Positions 53,235 through 62,795 of a DNA stretch of 64,000 nucleotides are shown piece by piece. This DNA comes from Thiodiazotropha sp040507035. Lineage in GTDB: Bacteria > Pseudomonadota > Gammaproteobacteria > Chromatiales > Chromatiaceae. A program made the translations under genes and the position numbers. The notes beneath the pieces were generated by a model, which made no database searches, was not told the origin of the DNA, and worked only from the letters and a program-made list of their open reading frames with translations. The DNA lies in assembly GCA_040507035.1 (NCBI GenBank), contig JBEVVR010000026.1:1-64000 (forward strand), written 5' to 3'. How positions within the stretch are numbered: the first letter of the stretch is position 1; each line of letters begins with the position of its first letter.

Positions 53235-54608
53235 TTACAGGAAGGTCACGCCGACCTGGAAGAGCTTTTCCACTTCGCGGATCTTGCGCTTGTCCACCAG
53301 GAACAGAATGACATGGTCGCCACTCTCGATCATGGTGTCGTGATGGGCGATCAGCACCTCTTCTCCCCTCACCACCGCACCGATGGTGGTGCCTGCCGGA
53401 AGCTTGATCTCCTCCACCGCGCGCCCCACCACCTTTGAGGAGCTTCTGTCACCGTGGGCCACTGCCTCGATCGCCTCCGCGGCACCGCGTCGCAGTGAGT
53501 GTACCTGCACCACGTCACCCCGGCGCACATGGGTCAGCAGTGTTCCGATGGTGGCCTGCTGGGGAGAGATGGCGATATCGATGATTTCACTCTGCACCAG
53601 ATCCACGTAGGAAGGACGGTTGATCAATGCCATCACCCGGGCGGCGCCGAGGCGTTTAGCCAGCATCGCGGAGAGGATATTGTCCTCGTCGTCGTTGGTC
53701 ACCGCACAGAACACATCGGTGTTTTCGATATTCTCCTCCAGCAGCAGGTTCTCATCCGCGGCATCGCCGTTGAGCACGATGCTCATCTCCAGGCGTTCCG
53801 CGATCTCTCTCGCCCGCACCTTGTCGGTCTCGATGAGCTTGACCCGGTACTTCTGCTCCAGATCGGCGGCGAGACGCCTGCCAATGTTGCCCCCCCCGGC
53901 AACCACGATGCGCTTGTAGGGTTTTTCCATCTTGCGCAGCTCACTCATCACCGAACGGATATTTTCCGCCGCGGCGATGAAGAAGACCTCGTCTTCCGCC
54001 TCGATTACGGTGTCGCCCATGGGGATGATCACCTCACCTTCGCGATAGATCGCTGCGACCCGGGCATCCACATTGGGCATGTGATCATAGAGCGCACTCA
54101 GCGCATTGCCCACCAGGGGACCGCCATGGTAGGCCTTTACCGCCACCAGGCGTACCCGGCCATCCGCGAAGTCGAGTACCTGCAAGGCGCCGGGATACTC
54201 GATCAGCTTGAGAATGTAGTCGGTCACCAATCGCTCGGGACTGATCAGCACATCCACCGGCACCGCGCTCTGCTCGAACAGCTGGGTATAGTCGAGATAG
54301 CCCTGGGCCCGTACCCTGGCGATCTTGGTCGGAGTATGGAACACCGTGTAGGCGACCTGACAGGCCACCATGTTGGTCTCGTCGCTGTTGGTCACGGCAA
54401 GGATCATATCCGCATCCTCCGCACCTGCTTTGCGTAGCACGTCCGGATGTCCCGCATGACCACGGACGGTGCCGAGATCGAGCCGGTTCTGCAGTTCAGT
54501 CAGTAGCTGCTCATCCTGGTCGACCACGGTGATGTCATTGGCCTCGCTCACCAGCGCATTGGCGACCGAGCGACCCACCTGACCGGCACCGAGAATAATT
54601 ATTTTCAT
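53235..54608 (-). CDS. trkA: Trk potassium transporter regulatory subunit TrkA
   Basis: A 457-residue cytoplasmic protein with two RCK_N/RCK_C pairs. Each N domain begins with a Rossmann loop (ILGAGQVGRSVA and VVAGGGNIGRRLA). It binds NAD(H) or ATP and gates TrkH. Length and motifs are canonical. In related genomes trkA commonly follows ntrX; here a PhoX/cytochrome pair and a repeat lie between them. Confidence 0.95.
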   Translation of the reverse strand: MKIIILGAGQVGRSVANALVSEANDITVVDQDEQLLTELQNRLDLGTVRGHAGHPDVLRKAGAEDADMILAVTNSDETNMVACQVAYTVFHTPTKIARVRAQGYLDYTQLFEQSAVPVDVLISPERLVTDYILKLIEYPGALQVLDFADGRVRLVAVKAYHGGPLVGNALSALYDHMPNVDARVAAIYREGEVIIPMGDTVIEAEDEVFFIAAAENIRSVMSELRKMEKPYKRIVVAGGGNIGRRLAADLEQKYRVKLIETDKVRAREIAERLEMSIVLNGDAADENLLLEENIENTDVFCAVTNDDEDNILSAMLAKRLGAARVMALINRPSYVDLVQSEIIDIAISPQQATIGTLLTHVRRGDVVQVHSLRRGAAEAIEAVAHGDRSSSKVVGRAVEEIKLPAGTTIGAVVRGEEVLIAHHDTMIESGDHVILFLVDKRKIREVEKLFQVGVTFL

Positions 54609-54889
54609 TGTTTCATCGGGTGTAGTTGTTACGACTTTACGCCACAGAGATCAGCATCGATCTGCCCAGGTTGAAGGCCAAAACGTTATTACCTCAATCC
54701 CGGGCATGAATATCAAGATCAAATCAAACTCTGTGTAGACCTCATCTCAAGGTTATTGACGACCATTGTATCTGTTTGAAATATAGCATTCATCGAAACG
54801 AAATAGATATGACACTGTTTGGAAATAGCGGCTACCTAGAATGCTGGCGGCTTACAAGTAATACGCCTGATAAAAGGGGAGCATATTCC

Positions 54890-56710
54890 ATGTTGAAAAA
54901 GAAATCATTTCGTCTATTAGCCCTGCCGGCTTCGATAGCGGCGGCTATTTTGTGTTCATCAATGCTGCTTACCGGATGCGACGGTGACGATGGCGATGAT
55001 GGCGTCGACGGTGTCGACGGTCAAGATGGTGTCGACGGTGTCACCAATTACATCCCCTTAGGCCTGAAGCGTCTTGCGACAGCCCCCCTGGGTGCTGAAT
55101 TCACCGGCCTGTACCTGAACAGCGACAACACCCTGTTCCTCAATGTCCAGCATCCCAGCAGCAGCAACACCACCACAGACGCCGCCGGTAAGATCTTCGA
55201 CAAAGGTACCGTGGGTGTCATTGTCGGCCAGGACTTCTCGGCACTGCCCGAGAACTTCGGTGCCCTCGACCTGCCGGTCACCACGGCTGAGAAAGAGGTG
55301 GTTATGACCGCGGTCGGTTCCTACCAGGTACTGACCCAGCAGGGCGACGCACTGGATGATGGCACCTCGATGGGTGATATCATCGCCCTCGACGGCACCA
55401 CCCTGATCAAGAGTTCCAACGATCCTGACTTCAACGGTGTCATCTCTGACGGCGACACCGGCTTCTATGTCTACAGCAACTGGGAGGACCGTCCCGGCAG
55501 CATGAGCCGTATCCATGTCAGCGGCCTCACAGACGCCGGCTACGGCACCATCGTGCAGGAAGGCATGATCGACTTCTCCAGCGTCGGCGGCACCTGGGTC
55601 AACTGCTTCGGCACCGTCAGCCCCTGGGAGACCCCGCTCTCCTCGGAAGAGCTCTACTTCGACGATACCGCCGATTGGTTCGACCCGGAATACGAGTACT
55701 TCAGCAATCCTCAGGCGCTGGCCACCTATTTCGGCTATCCCACCGATGGTAGCGGCGACTGGCCGAATCCCTATCGCTACGGCTACATCGTCGAGCTCGG
55801 CAATGCCGCCGATGCCGCCGTGGCCAATGTCACGGTCAACAAGCTGGAGACCATGGGCCGCTACTCTCACGAGAACTCGGTTGTCATGCCTGACCAACGC
55901 ACTGTCTTCCTCAGTGACGACGGCACCGGCGTTGTCTTCTTCAAGTTCGTCGCCGATGTTGCGGGTGACATGAGTGCTGGCACCCTCTATGCCGCGCAAA
56001 TCACTCAAGCCGCCGGTGTTGACGATCCCGCGGAGGCGGCGCTGGGAATCGAGTGGATCGAGCTTGCGAGTATGAGCGAGGCTGACATCGAAGCAGCAAT
56101 CGATTCCTTCGACGGCACCTTCGCCGACGCCAACTACATCACCGACGAGCAGGCCTGTGACTGGGCCGAGTCCAAGACCGGTACCGATCTGAGCTGTGAC
56201 GAAGACACCACTGTCGATGCCAATCCCTTCAGCGATGATCGCGTAGCCTACCTGGAGACCCGTAAAGCGGCAGTCGCCCTGGGTGCTACCGGTGAATTCC
56301 GCAAGATGGAGGGTGTGAACATCAACTACGGCCTGGCCTCAGCCTGGTGGAACGATGGTGCTGCTGACGGCGACCAGGCCTACATGTACATGGCCATGTC
56401 CAGCTTCGATGCCACCATGAGCGACGACGAAGGCGCCATTCAACTCAACGGCGACAACGGTAAGTGTGGTGTTGTCTACCGCATGCAACTGATGCGTAAT
56501 GCCAACGGTGAGGTTGATGTCAAGACCATGGTGCCGGCCATAGTTGGCGGTCCCTACTACGCTGACCGTTCAGTCAATGAATGCAGTATCAACAACATCT
56601 CCAACCCCGACAACCTTCTGATCCTGGACGATGGTCGTGTACTCATCGGTGAGGACACCGGCAACCACGAGAACAATGTGGTCTGGGTGTTCGATGATCC
56701 TGCGATCTAA
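54890..56710 (+). CDS. PhoX-like (DUF839) lipoprotein
   Basis: A 606-residue exported protein: signal peptide with lipobox LLTGC (Cys near residue 31), then a short collagen-like Gly-Asp-Asp/Val repeat (GDDGDDGVDGVDGQDGVDGV). A PhoX/DUF839 beta-propeller follows (EFTGLYLNSDNTLFLNVQHP, SHENSVVMPDQRTVFLSDDG, DNLLILDDGRVLIGEDTGNH). PhoX enzymes are Ca/Fe phosphatases, but this divergent member may not be. The frame is open from 54776; GGGGAG before the ATG at 54890 sets the start. The DNA is richer in GC. A strong terminator lies between this and the cytochrome gene. Confidence 0.83.
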   Translation: MLKKKSFRLLALPASIAAAILCSSMLLTGCDGDDGDDGVDGVDGQDGVDGVTNYIPLGLKRLATAPLGAEFTGLYLNSDNTLFLNVQHPSSSNTTTDAAGKIFDKGTVGVIVGQDFSALPENFGALDLPVTTAEKEVVMTAVGSYQVLTQQGDALDDGTSMGDIIALDGTTLIKSSNDPDFNGVISDGDTGFYVYSNWEDRPGSMSRIHVSGLTDAGYGTIVQEGMIDFSSVGGTWVNCFGTVSPWETPLSSEELYFDDTADWFDPEYEYFSNPQALATYFGYPTDGSGDWPNPYRYGYIVELGNAADAAVANVTVNKLETMGRYSHENSVVMPDQRTVFLSDDGTGVVFFKFVADVAGDMSAGTLYAAQITQAAGVDDPAEAALGIEWIELASMSEADIEAAIDSFDGTFADANYITDEQACDWAESKTGTDLSCDEDTTVDANPFSDDRVAYLETRKAAVALGATGEFRKMEGVNINYGLASAWWNDGAADGDQAYMYMAMSSFDATMSDDEGAIQLNGDNGKCGVVYRMQLMRNANGEVDVKTMVPAIVGGPYYADRSVNECSINNISNPDNLLILDDGRVLIGEDTGNHENNVVWVFDDPAI

Positions 56711-56740
56711 AACCTTACCGGTCAATTAAATCAGGGAAAT

Positions 56741-56766
56741 GGGGGTGGCCTATGCCACCCCCTTTT
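56741..56766 (+). terminator. Intrinsic terminator between PhoX-like and cytochrome genes
   Basis: GGGGGTGGC (56741-56749) and GCCACCCCC (56754-56762) form a perfect 9-bp stem with loop CTAT, followed by TTTT. It lies 30 bases after the PhoX-like stop codon and 20 bases before the next start, so it may act as a partial terminator setting the ratio of the two proteins. Confidence 0.88.
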
Positions 56767-56785
56767 GTGTTTCAGGAGGTACTTA

Positions 56786-58429
56786 ATGAAACATACAATT
56801 CTCACCTTGACACTATCAGCACTCTCCATCGTCCTCTCTGCATGCGGTGGCTCCAGTGGCGACTCTGACACTCAGAATCAGGCCCTGGTATTCCCGACAA
56901 ATTATGAAAAATCCCCCGCCGGCGCACTGCGGCCCGAGGAGAGCGGCCTGGTCTACAACCTGGAAGCAATTGTCCCCCCCCAGTGCTACACCAAACACGA
57001 GGCAACCCACAACCCCTGCATGATATGCCATCAGACCTATACTTTTGGCAGTCGCCCCAACTACATGGATGACAAGGCGCTACAGGCGGAGTACTCATTC
57101 TCGGAGATCGGGGTAACCAACCATTGGCAGAACCTCTTCGAGGACCGCTCCGAGGCGGTATCCCAGATCAGCGACCAGGAGGTCATCGACTATATCTATA
57201 CCGACAACTACTCGACCCTGATCGAACAGCTGCAGAGCGAGTCCTGGGATGGTCCCGTACCGAAGATTGAAAACCTCCATCTCGGCGCCAGCGCCTTTGA
57301 CGACCAGGGCTTTGCCCTCGACGGCAGCCTTTGGGTGGCCTTCAACTACAAACCCTTGCCCAGCACCTTCTGGCCGACCAACGGTTCCACCGATGATGTC
57401 ATGCTGCGGCTTCCCGCGGCGTTTCGCGAACAGAGCTGTAACGGCAGCGGCTACTCCCGGGATACCTATATCGCCAATCTGGCGATCGTGGAAGCGGCGA
57501 TCCAGGATCTGGAAAGGGTTAGCCTCCCTGAAGTGGACGAAAACAGCTTCTGTACAGACTTGAATGGCGATGGGCAGCTCGGGGTCATCAACGAGATCAT
57601 CCGCCCCGATACCTACGTCGGCAACGCTGCGGATGTCAGCGTCACCCCGATGCTCTACCCGCAAGGCACCGAATTCCTGCATACGGTACGCTATATCGGA
57701 CTCGACGAGGATATGTCGATCAACATCCCGGCACGGATGAAAGAGGTTCGCTATATGGTCAAACAGACCTTCTTTACACCCGCGCAACTGCTCTCGATGT
57801 ATGGCAACGAGAAGCAGGAGAAGATCGATGACATCCTGCCGAACTTCATATCCCGCGGCGACAGCGGCCTGGACAACGGCTTCGGCTGGCTGGTGCTGGG
57901 CTTTATCGAAGCCGCCGATGGCCATCTGCGTAAACAGAGCGAAGAGGAGACCACCTTCTGCATGGGTTGTCACACCACCATCGGCAGCACCATCGACCAG
58001 ACCTTTGCCTTCCCCCGCAAGGTGAGCGGTGCGGCGGGCTGGGGTTATGTCAATCTCAAGGGCATGGTGGATGCCCCCAATGTGGGCGAGACAGAGGGTG
58101 AGATTCTCACCTACCTAAAGCTTGTTGGCGGCGGCAACGAGTTTCGCGAAAACGATGAGATCATCGAGAAGTGGTTCAATGAGGATGGCAGTGTCAACGA
58201 AGAGAAAGTCCTCGCCGCGGACGTCTATGAACTGCTCGCCCCAAGCGCTGAGCGTGCGCTGACCCTGAACAAGGCCTACATGGCAATCGTGCGTGATCAG
58301 GATTTTATCCACGGCCGCGACGCCAATGTCACCCCGGCAGTCAACATCTACAATGCCGTGGATCCGGAGACCGCCCCGGTACTGCCGGCTGAGCGTCAAT
58401 ACGACTGGGACATTCGCCTGGCCTGGTGA
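56786..58429 (+). CDS. Diheme c-type cytochrome lipoprotein
   Basis: A 547-residue exported lipoprotein (lipobox LSAC, Cys near residue 20). It has two c-type heme motifs: CMICH near residue 80 and CMGCH near residue 392. The region in between has no recognised family. Extra cysteines (PPQCYTK, REQSCNG, FCTDLNGDG) and a calcium-type loop DLNGDGQLG are present. A CAGGAGG ribosome-binding site precedes the ATG at 56786. It is probably the electron-transfer partner of the upstream PhoX-like protein. Confidence 0.85.
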   Translation: MKHTILTLTLSALSIVLSACGGSSGDSDTQNQALVFPTNYEKSPAGALRPEESGLVYNLEAIVPPQCYTKHEATHNPCMICHQTYTFGSRPNYMDDKALQAEYSFSEIGVTNHWQNLFEDRSEAVSQISDQEVIDYIYTDNYSTLIEQLQSESWDGPVPKIENLHLGASAFDDQGFALDGSLWVAFNYKPLPSTFWPTNGSTDDVMLRLPAAFREQSCNGSGYSRDTYIANLAIVEAAIQDLERVSLPEVDENSFCTDLNGDGQLGVINEIIRPDTYVGNAADVSVTPMLYPQGTEFLHTVRYIGLDEDMSINIPARMKEVRYMVKQTFFTPAQLLSMYGNEKQEKIDDILPNFISRGDSGLDNGFGWLVLGFIEAADGHLRKQSEEETTFCMGCHTTIGSTIDQTFAFPRKVSGAAGWGYVNLKGMVDAPNVGETEGEILTYLKLVGGGNEFRENDEIIEKWFNEDGSVNEEKVLAADVYELLAPSAERALTLNKAYMAIVRDQDFIHGRDANVTPAVNIYNAVDPETAPVLPAERQYDWDIRLAW

Positions 58430-58468
58430 CCTGAACCAAAACAGCTGACAGCAAAGGCTTTCTAGCGT

Positions 58469-58703
58469 GTAGGGTGCGGCCAGATGGTTTTACTGTGCGG
58501 CAAGCCGCACCCTGCACGCTATCACTATGAAACCGGCAGAACGGAGGTGGCTGGCCTGGCTCTTTCGCAGCAGCGGCAGGCGACCTACAGGGATGTAGGG
58601 AGGTAGAGCAACGCCAGCCACCGTAACTCTTTCCTGTTCATACCAAGAACATGGGAATGAGAAAAACAGCATTTGCGTTCATTCGCGTTCATTTGCGGAC
58701 TTC
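58469..58703. repeat. Mosaic inverted-repeat element, copy C
   Basis: The left part is a split GTAGGGTGCGGC/GCCGCACCCTGCACGC module (about 58469-58520). The middle is the third module, starting GGCAGAACGGAGGTGGCTGG (about 58530-58630), whose inverted arm is partly degraded compared with copy B. The right end is TTTGCGTTCATTCGCGTTC and CATTTGCGGACTT (58672-58702), the reverse complement of the left end of copies A and B. The element abuts the ntrX stop codon. Confidence 0.8.
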
Positions 58704-58708
58704 TTGAT

Positions 58709-60079
58709 TTACCGCTTGTCCTTGAACTCGATCTCCAGGGACTTCAGCTTGCGATAGAGGTGAGTGCGCTCCATACCGACTTCTTTCGCCATGCGCGAGA
58801 TATTGCCCTCATGCTGGCGCAACTGATACTCCAGGTAGACCTTCTCGAACTCCTCCCTGGCCTGGCGCAGGGGTTGATCGAAGGTGACCAGGGATTCCAG
58901 CCCACCCAGTGAGCTCCCCACATCGGGTGCTCCCAGCGCCGCATCCACCTCCTCCTGGGAGATCTCGTTGCCCGCACCCAGGATCAGCAGGCGCTGCACC
59001 AGGTTTTTAAGCTCACGCACATTGCCGTGCCAGGGATGGTTGCGCAGGGTGTTCTGCGCCCCCACAGTGAAGTGGCGGTAGGGCAGCTTCTCGTGAGTCA
59101 CATACCAGTCGATATAGAAGTTGAGTAGTTCCGGGACATCCTCCGCATGCTCGCGCAGTGGCGGCACATGCAGCGGCACCACGTTGAGATGGTAGAAGAG
59201 ATCCTCACGGAAGGTCTCCTCCTGTACCGCCTCCTCCAGATTGTGTTGGGTGGCGGCAATAATGCGTACATCGATGCTTACCGGCTCGGTACCGCCGACA
59301 CGCAGAAAGCTGCCGGTGTCCAGTGCGCCCACCAACTGCGACTGGGCCTCCAGGTCCATGTCCGCGACCTCATCGAGGAACAGGGTGCCGCCGGCGGCCT
59401 GTTCCAGCCTGCCGTAGTGAATACGGCCATCACTTTCGCTGCCGAAGAGCTCTTGCGCCGCATGGCCTTTGACAATGGAACTGACGTTGACCTCGACGAA
59501 TGGGCGGTCCCGTCTCACGCTTTGTGAGTGGAGGTAGCGCGCCAGGGTTTCACGGCCGCTTCCCGGCTCACCGGTGACCAGCACCCAGGTATCGTGCTGG
59601 GCGATACGCTTTACCTGCTCGCGCAGGCGTTGCATCACCGGGCTTCTACCCGTCGGCTCGTGCACCGCGTGGACATGACGCTTGAGCCCGACATTCTCCT
59701 GTTTCAACTGTTCCGCCTCCAAGGCGCGGTTGACTGTCAGCAGCAGCTTGGCCAGGGAGAGGGGTTTTTCCAGGAAATCGTAGGCACCCAGGCGGGTGGC
59801 CTCGACGGCGGTCTCCACGGTGCCATGCCCCGACATCATGATCACCGGACAGGGCAGGCCCTCGTTCTCACCCCACTCTTTCAACAGGGTTATGCCATCT
59901 ACGTCAGGCATCCAGATATCGAGCAGGATCAATTCAGGTCGGCGGTCCCGCAGTGCCTGACGTGCAGATTTCCCATCCTCCGCCATCGCCACCTCGTAGG
60001 ATTCATCCTGCAGAATCTCTTTTACCAGGTTGCGGATATCCGGCTCGTCATCCACAACCAGGATGTAGGCGCGACTCAT
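58709..60079 (-). CDS. ntrX: Nitrogen-regulation response regulator NtrX (lacks GAFTGA)
   Basis: A 456-residue regulator: receiver (LILLDIWMPDVDG with the phosphoacceptor Asp), an AAA+ domain and a Fis-type helix-turn-helix (NISRMAKEVGMERTHLYRKL). The Walker A reads GEPGSGRET with Arg for the usual Lys, and the sigma-54 loop GAFTGA is absent: ELFGSES runs straight to GRLEQAAGGTLFLDE. It therefore probably acts as an ordinary DNA-binding regulator rather than a sigma-54 activator. It overlaps the ntrY stop by four bases. Confidence 0.93.
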   Translation of the reverse strand: MSRAYILVVDDEPDIRNLVKEILQDESYEVAMAEDGKSARQALRDRRPELILLDIWMPDVDGITLLKEWGENEGLPCPVIMMSGHGTVETAVEATRLGAYDFLEKPLSLAKLLLTVNRALEAEQLKQENVGLKRHVHAVHEPTGRSPVMQRLREQVKRIAQHDTWVLVTGEPGSGRETLARYLHSQSVRRDRPFVEVNVSSIVKGHAAQELFGSESDGRIHYGRLEQAAGGTLFLDEVADMDLEAQSQLVGALDTGSFLRVGGTEPVSIDVRIIAATQHNLEEAVQEETFREDLFYHLNVVPLHVPPLREHAEDVPELLNFYIDWYVTHEKLPYRHFTVGAQNTLRNHPWHGNVRELKNLVQRLLILGAGNEISQEEVDAALGAPDVGSSLGGLESLVTFDQPLRQAREEFEKVYLEYQLRQHEGNISRMAKEVGMERTHLYRKLKSLEIEFKDKR

Positions 60080-62265
60080 ACTTCACTCTCCTCTGTTGTA
60101 GTTTCCCGAGCCAGGTCCAGCAGCATCGGCAGTTGCATTACCATACAGGCACCTTTATCACAGTTCTCCGCCCAAATGATACCGCCATGTTCCTCAACAA
60201 TCTTCTTTACAATGGCCAGCCCCAGACCGGTACCCTTCGGTTTGCTCGTGACATAGGGTTCGAAAAGCTGCTGAATCATCGCCTCGGCAAAACCGGGGCC
60301 ATTGTCCTGTACCCGTAGCTCATAGAAGGGATGATCATCCCTGCTCATGACCTTGGAGACCAGAGATATCTTGCCTCCCTTGGCACCCTCCAACGCCTCC
60401 ACCGCATTCTTCACCAGGTTGTGCACCACTTGTCGAATGCGCAGGGGATCGGCCTCTATCCTGGCATTGTTGGCCGAGAGATCGATCTCGAACTTCACCC
60501 CACGGGTGGCCCGATAGAGGTCCACAATCTCACCGATCAGGTTATCGGGCTTGATCGCCTTGAGCTCCATCTGCGGCGGACGGGCATACTCGGAGAAGTC
60601 GTTGACCATACTCTTCATCGCCTCCACCTGCTGCACGATGGTGTGGGTTGCACGATCCATCACCTCCGCATCCTTCTTCGGCATATCCTTGAGATATTTA
60701 TGACGCAGGCGCTCGGCGGAAAGCTGGATAGGGGTGAGCGGATTCTTGATCTCGTGGGCCAGGCGCCGCGCAACCTCGCCCCAGGCCGCATCACGCTGTG
60801 CACGGATCAGCGCTGTCACATCATCGAACAAAACGATATGACCCACCCGACCATTGGGCTGGGCAAAGGGCGTGCTCCTGCAGATCAGCACCTTGCGCCC
60901 TTCACCGCCATAGAGGGTCAATTCGCCTCGCCACTCCACATCGGTCTGGCGCAGTGGCGCCTCCAGCCCCTCGACAAACTGTCTGAGAATGGGCGATTCC
61001 AGGGCCAGGGCCTGTACCGGCAGATCGATCAGGCGGTCGAAATTGATACCGAGAATCTTCTCCGCGGCCGGATTCGCGGTGCGCATCTTGCGCTGCGCGT
61101 CGAAGGTCAGGACGCCGGAAGAGAGGCGGGCCAGCACGGTTTCCAGATAGGCACGCTGACCCTCCACCTCGCGCTGACTCTCCGCTGCCAGATCCCTCGC
61201 CTGACGGATGCGACGGGTCATGGTGTTGAACGATGCCACCAGAAAGGCGAGCTCATCCGCCCTGCGCGGCACCGGCAGACGACGATCGTAGTCACCCTCC
61301 GCCACCGCTTTGGTACCTGCCGCGATATTCGCGATCGGCGCTACCATGCGTCGGGCGGAGAAGAAGGCGGCCCACACCGCGGAGAGCATGGCGAACATCA
61401 GTACCAGAAACAGGGTCAGGGAGAAGTTGCGTTTCAGGGATTGGCGCAGGAACGAGAGCTCGTTGTAGCGGTTATAGGCCACTTCCAGCTTCTCCGACAG
61501 GGCACTGACCCGCTCCGACGCGGGGTAGAGTCCCTGAATGATGTAGGGACGACCCAGGGGATCGGCCATGGCGACTCGGATCATCAGCTCATCCTTCTCT
61601 CTCGCCAGGCCCACATAGCTGTTGCCCTCGCGTAGACGCTGCATGATGTAGTCATCCGGTTTCGCCGGCACCAGCTCATCCGCCACCGCATTGGAGTAGG
61701 CGATGATCTGACCGGCGGGATCGCTGAGGGAGAGCTCCAGGGCCCCCGATTGCTGGCGCAGTTTGGCGATGGTCAGGGACAGAGCCGATTCGGAGGTATC
61801 CTCGATGGTGAGCAGTTGCTGCTCGGTATACTTCAGCCAGACCCGTTGGTTCAGCGACAGCGAGGCCTGGGCCAGATCCCGCGCATCCTGCATCGCCTGG
61901 TCGATCTGTACATCGAACCAGCTGTCGATACCCCCCTGGAGAAAACTGAAGGAGTAGTAGTAGACCACCCCAACCGGAAGCAGGGCGATCAGGGTGAAGA
62001 TCAAGACCATGCGCAGGGTCAGCCTGGATCCGGCACTGTGCCTGAGATATTGGCGGATCAGGCGAATCGAGTTGTAGGTAATCAACACAAACAGGACGAA
62101 CATGCCCGCGAGGTTGAAGATCAGCAGGGGGACGAAATAGCGGCTCAACTCGGCGGAGTTCTGCACCGCGCTGCTCATCAGGTGCAGACTCACCAGCAGC
62201 AGGATCAGCAACAGGCCGACCGAGAGTCCCCCAATACGTAATCGGCTCAGGGTTGAAGGGGCCAT
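60076..62265 (-). CDS. ntrY: Nitrogen-regulation sensor histidine kinase NtrY
   Basis: A membrane kinase of about 729 residues: three N-terminal helices, a periplasmic sensor of about 150 residues, a further helix, HAMP, PAS, HisKA with RRLAHEIKNPLTPIQLSAERL, and ATPase with NLVKNAVEAL and GTGLGLAIVKKI. It phosphorylates NtrX. The frame is open to a TTG at 62292; an AGGA eight bases before the ATG at 62265 (MAPSTLSR) favours that start. It overlaps the end of the DUF4390 gene and ends in a four-base overlap with ntrX. Confidence 0.94.
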   Translation of the reverse strand: MAPSTLSRLRIGGLSVGLLLILLLVSLHLMSSAVQNSAELSRYFVPLLIFNLAGMFVLFVLITYNSIRLIRQYLRHSAGSRLTLRMVLIFTLIALLPVGVVYYYSFSFLQGGIDSWFDVQIDQAMQDARDLAQASLSLNQRVWLKYTEQQLLTIEDTSESALSLTIAKLRQQSGALELSLSDPAGQIIAYSNAVADELVPAKPDDYIMQRLREGNSYVGLAREKDELMIRVAMADPLGRPYIIQGLYPASERVSALSEKLEVAYNRYNELSFLRQSLKRNFSLTLFLVLMFAMLSAVWAAFFSARRMVAPIANIAAGTKAVAEGDYDRRLPVPRRADELAFLVASFNTMTRRIRQARDLAAESQREVEGQRAYLETVLARLSSGVLTFDAQRKMRTANPAAEKILGINFDRLIDLPVQALALESPILRQFVEGLEAPLRQTDVEWRGELTLYGGEGRKVLICRSTPFAQPNGRVGHIVLFDDVTALIRAQRDAAWGEVARRLAHEIKNPLTPIQLSAERLRHKYLKDMPKKDAEVMDRATHTIVQQVEAMKSMVNDFSEYARPPQMELKAIKPDNLIGEIVDLYRATRGVKFEIDLSANNARIEADPLRIRQVVHNLVKNAVEALEGAKGGKISLVSKVMSRDDHPFYELRVQDNGPGFAEAMIQQLFEPYVTSKPKGTGLGLAIVKKIVEEHGGIIWAENCDKGACMVMQLPMLLDLARETTTEESEV

Positions 62266-62795
62266 TGGGACCATCCTGTTGTCAGTTTCCAACCCCTACC
62301 CAGATAGGCCAGGGGCTGCAGGGGCAGGGGCAGGGATTCGATATCCAGGTCGGCACGCAGACGCAGCTGGTAGGCCTCACCTGGCGTCAGCTTGGCCAGT
62401 TTGACCAGGGGAAGATCGGTGATCTCGCCCAATGCATGCAGTGCCGCCTCCTGGGTGACAAAGTTCTGCTCATCCCCTGTCTGTTTGTCCACCACCCGAT
62501 AGAGCTCGGTCAGGGCGTGGTAGCGAATCTGAAAGCTCAGGGTCTCCGCGAGCGGGCTCGGTTCCCAGAATCCGCGCCATACCTTCTCCACGAAAAGCTG
62601 GACCTTCAGGGTCAGAGGCACGCCGTTGCTCAGCGCCTCGTGGGCCTGCTCGCTCAACTGATACTCGATTCGGGCATGCAACCGGAATTCACTATCGGTC
62701 TGTTTAATCTGCACATCCCTTATGTTAAAGGCAGCCGCCTTTGCCACAGACAGTATCAACAGAACAGACAACAGCCAGCTCGATGTTCTCTTCAT
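62247..62795 (-). CDS. DUF4390 protein
   Basis: A 182-residue exported protein with a signal peptide (WLLSVLLILSVAKAAA) and a beta-rich DUF4390 domain. Segments are FRLHARIEYQLSEQAHEALSNG, VPLTLKVQLFVEK, and the C-terminal GRGWKLTTGWSQWPL. The function is unknown, but the gene is almost always found between rsmB and ntrY in gammaproteobacteria. It starts four bases within the rsmB end. Confidence 0.9.
   Translation of the reverse strand: MKRTSSWLLSVLLILSVAKAAAFNIRDVQIKQTDSEFRLHARIEYQLSEQAHEALSNGVPLTLKVQLFVEKVWRGFWEPSPLAETLSFQIRYHALTELYRVVDKQTGDEQNFVTQEAALHALGEITDLPLVKLAKLTPGEAYQLRLRADLDIESLPLPLQPLAYLGRGWKLTTGWSQWPLQP

Noticed and set aside
53499..54437. 312-codon plus-strand frame opposite trkA
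   Set aside because: Antisense shadow of TrkA; no start signal and no recognisable domain.
60331..61635. 434-codon plus-strand frame opposite ntrY
   Set aside because: Its composition (rich in His, Arg, Gln and Gly) is typical of the antisense of a GC-rich gene, and ntrY is certain.
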